A DNA stretch of 30,520 bases, taken from contig JAMYWO010000079.1 in NCBI GenBank assembly GCA_024220525.1, positions 99,122 to 129,641 on the forward strand. The letters run 5' to 3'. Numbering within the stretch: position 1 is the first letter of the stretch; each line of letters starts with the position of its first letter. This DNA is from Cochliopodium minus (Eukaryota > Discosea > Himatismenida > Cochliopodiidae). A program made the position numbers and the translations under genes. The notes under the pieces were generated by a model. It saw only the letters and a program-made list of their open reading frames with translations. It ran no database searches and was not told the DNA's origin. Below are positions 28,836-30,520 of this stretch, piece after piece.

Positions 28836-30520
28836 TTATTTGTCATTGTTTTTTCTCACAACAATAATTTTTTTCTTTTGGTTGTCATTGTTAGAGACCT
28901 TCTCAATAGTAAAGACGTTATCGTTTTTGCTGATGACAGTCTCTTTATTGTCAATAGAATTATTATTATGAATAATATTAGTACGATAGTTATTGGTATT
29001 GTTATCATTGTTTTTGTGTGAATTATTATTAAATTTGTTTTTGTTATTATTATAATTAATATGATTGTTTTTATAGTGATTGTTATCACGATGATTATTG
29101 TTAAAATTATTATTGTTGTTGTTGTTATGACGATTATTTTTCGAGGAAGAAGATCCGCCATTGTAATTCTTCGAAGAAGATCCGCCATTATGATGATGAT
29201 ACCCCTTCCGCTCACTATTCTCAATAGATTTTCTCGTGCGGGCCAACAAATCAAAGTCACTGAGACAAGGCAAGCCAACACGTTCGAAGTAGTCGTCCCA
29301 GTTGTCCAAGTTGAGGATTTCTTTGACTTGGAGGTGCCACTCGTTACGGATGTCTTCGGTCGGGAAGCCGTAGTTGGTGTCGAGAATTTTGTTGATTTCT
29401 TCGGAGGTTTTGTCTTTTGGGCGTGCCACTTTTTCGAGGAAGTAGATGTGGAACAGCAGAAGTTTTTTGCTCACTAATGTTGCCTTTTTTATGAAAAGAA
29501 ATATTTTTGAATTTAAATAAATAAATAATGAAATAAGTAAATTAATAATAAATGATTAAATAAATTAAAATAAATGAAATAATGAAATAATGTAAAAAAC
29601 ATAACAATGAAAAGAGAATTTAAAAATATAAATAGTTATATAAGCTAAGAAAATAAAAATTGAAAATAAATTTAAAAATAACTATTAAAATAAAAAATAA
29701 AACAAAATTGAAAGAAAATTCAAAAAAAAAAATTAACTTTTTTTTTACGAAATAATTAAAAATATTCAAAAAAAAATGATAAAAAAAATAAAAATAAAAT
29801 AGAAATAAATAGAGAATTTTACAGTCAAAGTTTCATCAAGTAATTTGGTATTGTATTTGGAGTTTTTGTAGTTGTTGATGTGTCTGGGAAATTGTTTGAA
29901 AGTCCAGAAAACGTTTCTATCGTCACATTCTTCCAAATAAAACTCTGCTATGTCTTTCCACTCGTAGTCCAGATCCAAAGATAACAGTGGAAGGAATTCA
30001 CCTTAATAAAAAAATAAATTTAATAATTGATATTTTAAAATATTAAAATTAAAAATAAATAAAAAAGTTTTTTTAATTAGAAAATTTAATAAAAAAAAAA
30101 ATTCAAAAGAAAAAAATAATTAAATAAAATAAATTTAAAAAATTAAAACAAAATTGAAAACTAATAAAAAAAAATTTAAAAAATCAAAAACTAAAATAAA
30201 AATAAAATTAAACTAGTAAAAAGTAAAAAATTAAAAAAAAAATAAATGTTAAAAAAAATGAAATTTAACAAATAAATTAAAATCAAATTTAAATCAAAAA
30301 ATGAAGAAAAAACCAAAAAATTGAAATAAATGTTAAATAAAATAAAATTTAAAAATTAAATAAAAACGAAAAAAATTTTCTAAAAAATAAAAAATAAAAA
30401 ATAAAGATTAAAAAATAAAAAATAAAAAATAAAAAATAAAAATAAAAATAACCTAAAATAAATCTCATCATAGTTGGGTATTGTTGATGAATAAAAACTT
30501 TTTGAGGCACAGGAATGTTT
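28836..30520 (-). CDS. Unrecognised protein with Asn-rich C-terminal tail (5' end off window)
   Basis: Three exons on the minus strand, phases closing: at least 30520-30453, 30001-29823, 29483-28836. The first 175 visible residues are a compact, Trp/Leu-rich, probably helical domain (QQYPTMMRFILGEFLPLLSLD... then YEWKDIAEFYLEE, LVSKKLLLFHIYFLEKVARP, DNWDDYFERVGLPCLSD). I do not recognise it. After residue 180 the protein becomes Gly/Ser-rich (HHHNGGSSSKN) and then Asn-rich with runs of N for about 80 residues, ending Lys-rich. Such tails are usually disordered. The intron between 29483 and 29823 and the one between 30001 and 30453 are among the longer ones and are almost pure A/T. Confidence 0.75.

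Noticed and set aside
29061-29477. Plus-strand frame rich in Ile/Val
   Set aside because: Antisense of the Asn-rich tail; codons AAT/AAC read back as ATT/GTT.
1-30520. tRNA, rRNA, CRISPR, viral or transposon genes
   Set aside because: I looked on both strands and saw no cloverleaf, rRNA core, spaced direct repeats, integrase, reverse transcriptase, capsid or transposase motif.

Overview
The window is nuclear DNA of a free-living type of protist. It is very AT-rich between genes, packed with short spliceosomal introns (about 50-200 bases, GT...AG, often with an A-rich AAAG acceptor instead of a pyrimidine tract), and uses TAA, TAG and TGA as ordinary stops. Gene content (Ras, RapGAP, DHHC palmitoyltransferase, ORMDL, F-box/SPRY family, kelch/EGF and mucin-like surface proteins) fits an amoeboid or amoeboflagellate lineage (Heterolobosea or Amoebozoa are my guesses). 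The sequence alone does not settle the species. Most genes here are split, so I rebuilt them exon by exon; reading phases close at every junction I list.

Layout. 1-2359 (minus): 3'-incomplete biotin-dependent acyl-CoA carboxylase in which a biotinyl domain is fused to a carboxyltransferase domain. 2450-5005 (plus): ankyrin-DHHC palmitoyltransferase with a His-rich tail, sharing a 90-base promoter gap with the carboxylase. 5403-7716 (plus): RapGAP-domain protein. 8305-10481 (plus): secreted kelch + EGF protein. 10695-17910 (plus): tandem array of four apparently intact F-box + SPRY-like genes, one truncated copy and one decayed relic. 18003-18955 (plus): OB-fold + winged-helix protein that looks like the telomere-capping factor STN1. 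19043-19877 (minus): ORMDL. 20409-24819 (minus): two tandem type-I membrane surface proteins with beta-helix/GLUG-like repeats and Thr/Ser/Pro stalks; the second is cut by an assembly join at the N at 24820. 24958-26014 (minus): seven-exon Maf-type nucleotide pyrophosphatase. 26546-27891 (plus): Ras-family GTPase with two 24-base exons. 28276-28744 (plus): unrecognised 131-residue protein. 28836-30520 (minus): 5'-incomplete unrecognised protein with an Asn-rich tail.

Functional threads. Small-GTPase signalling (Ras, RapGAP), lipid metabolism and lipid modification (acyl-CoA carboxylase, ORMDL, DHHC enzyme), and cell-surface or secreted proteins (kelch/EGF, two mucin-like proteins). There is no operon logic; neighbours seem independent. 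The most interesting points are the biotinyl-carboxyltransferase fusion, the STN1 candidate, the F-box array with homogenised 5' exons but two different 3' halves, and an unusual Ras P-loop and switch II.
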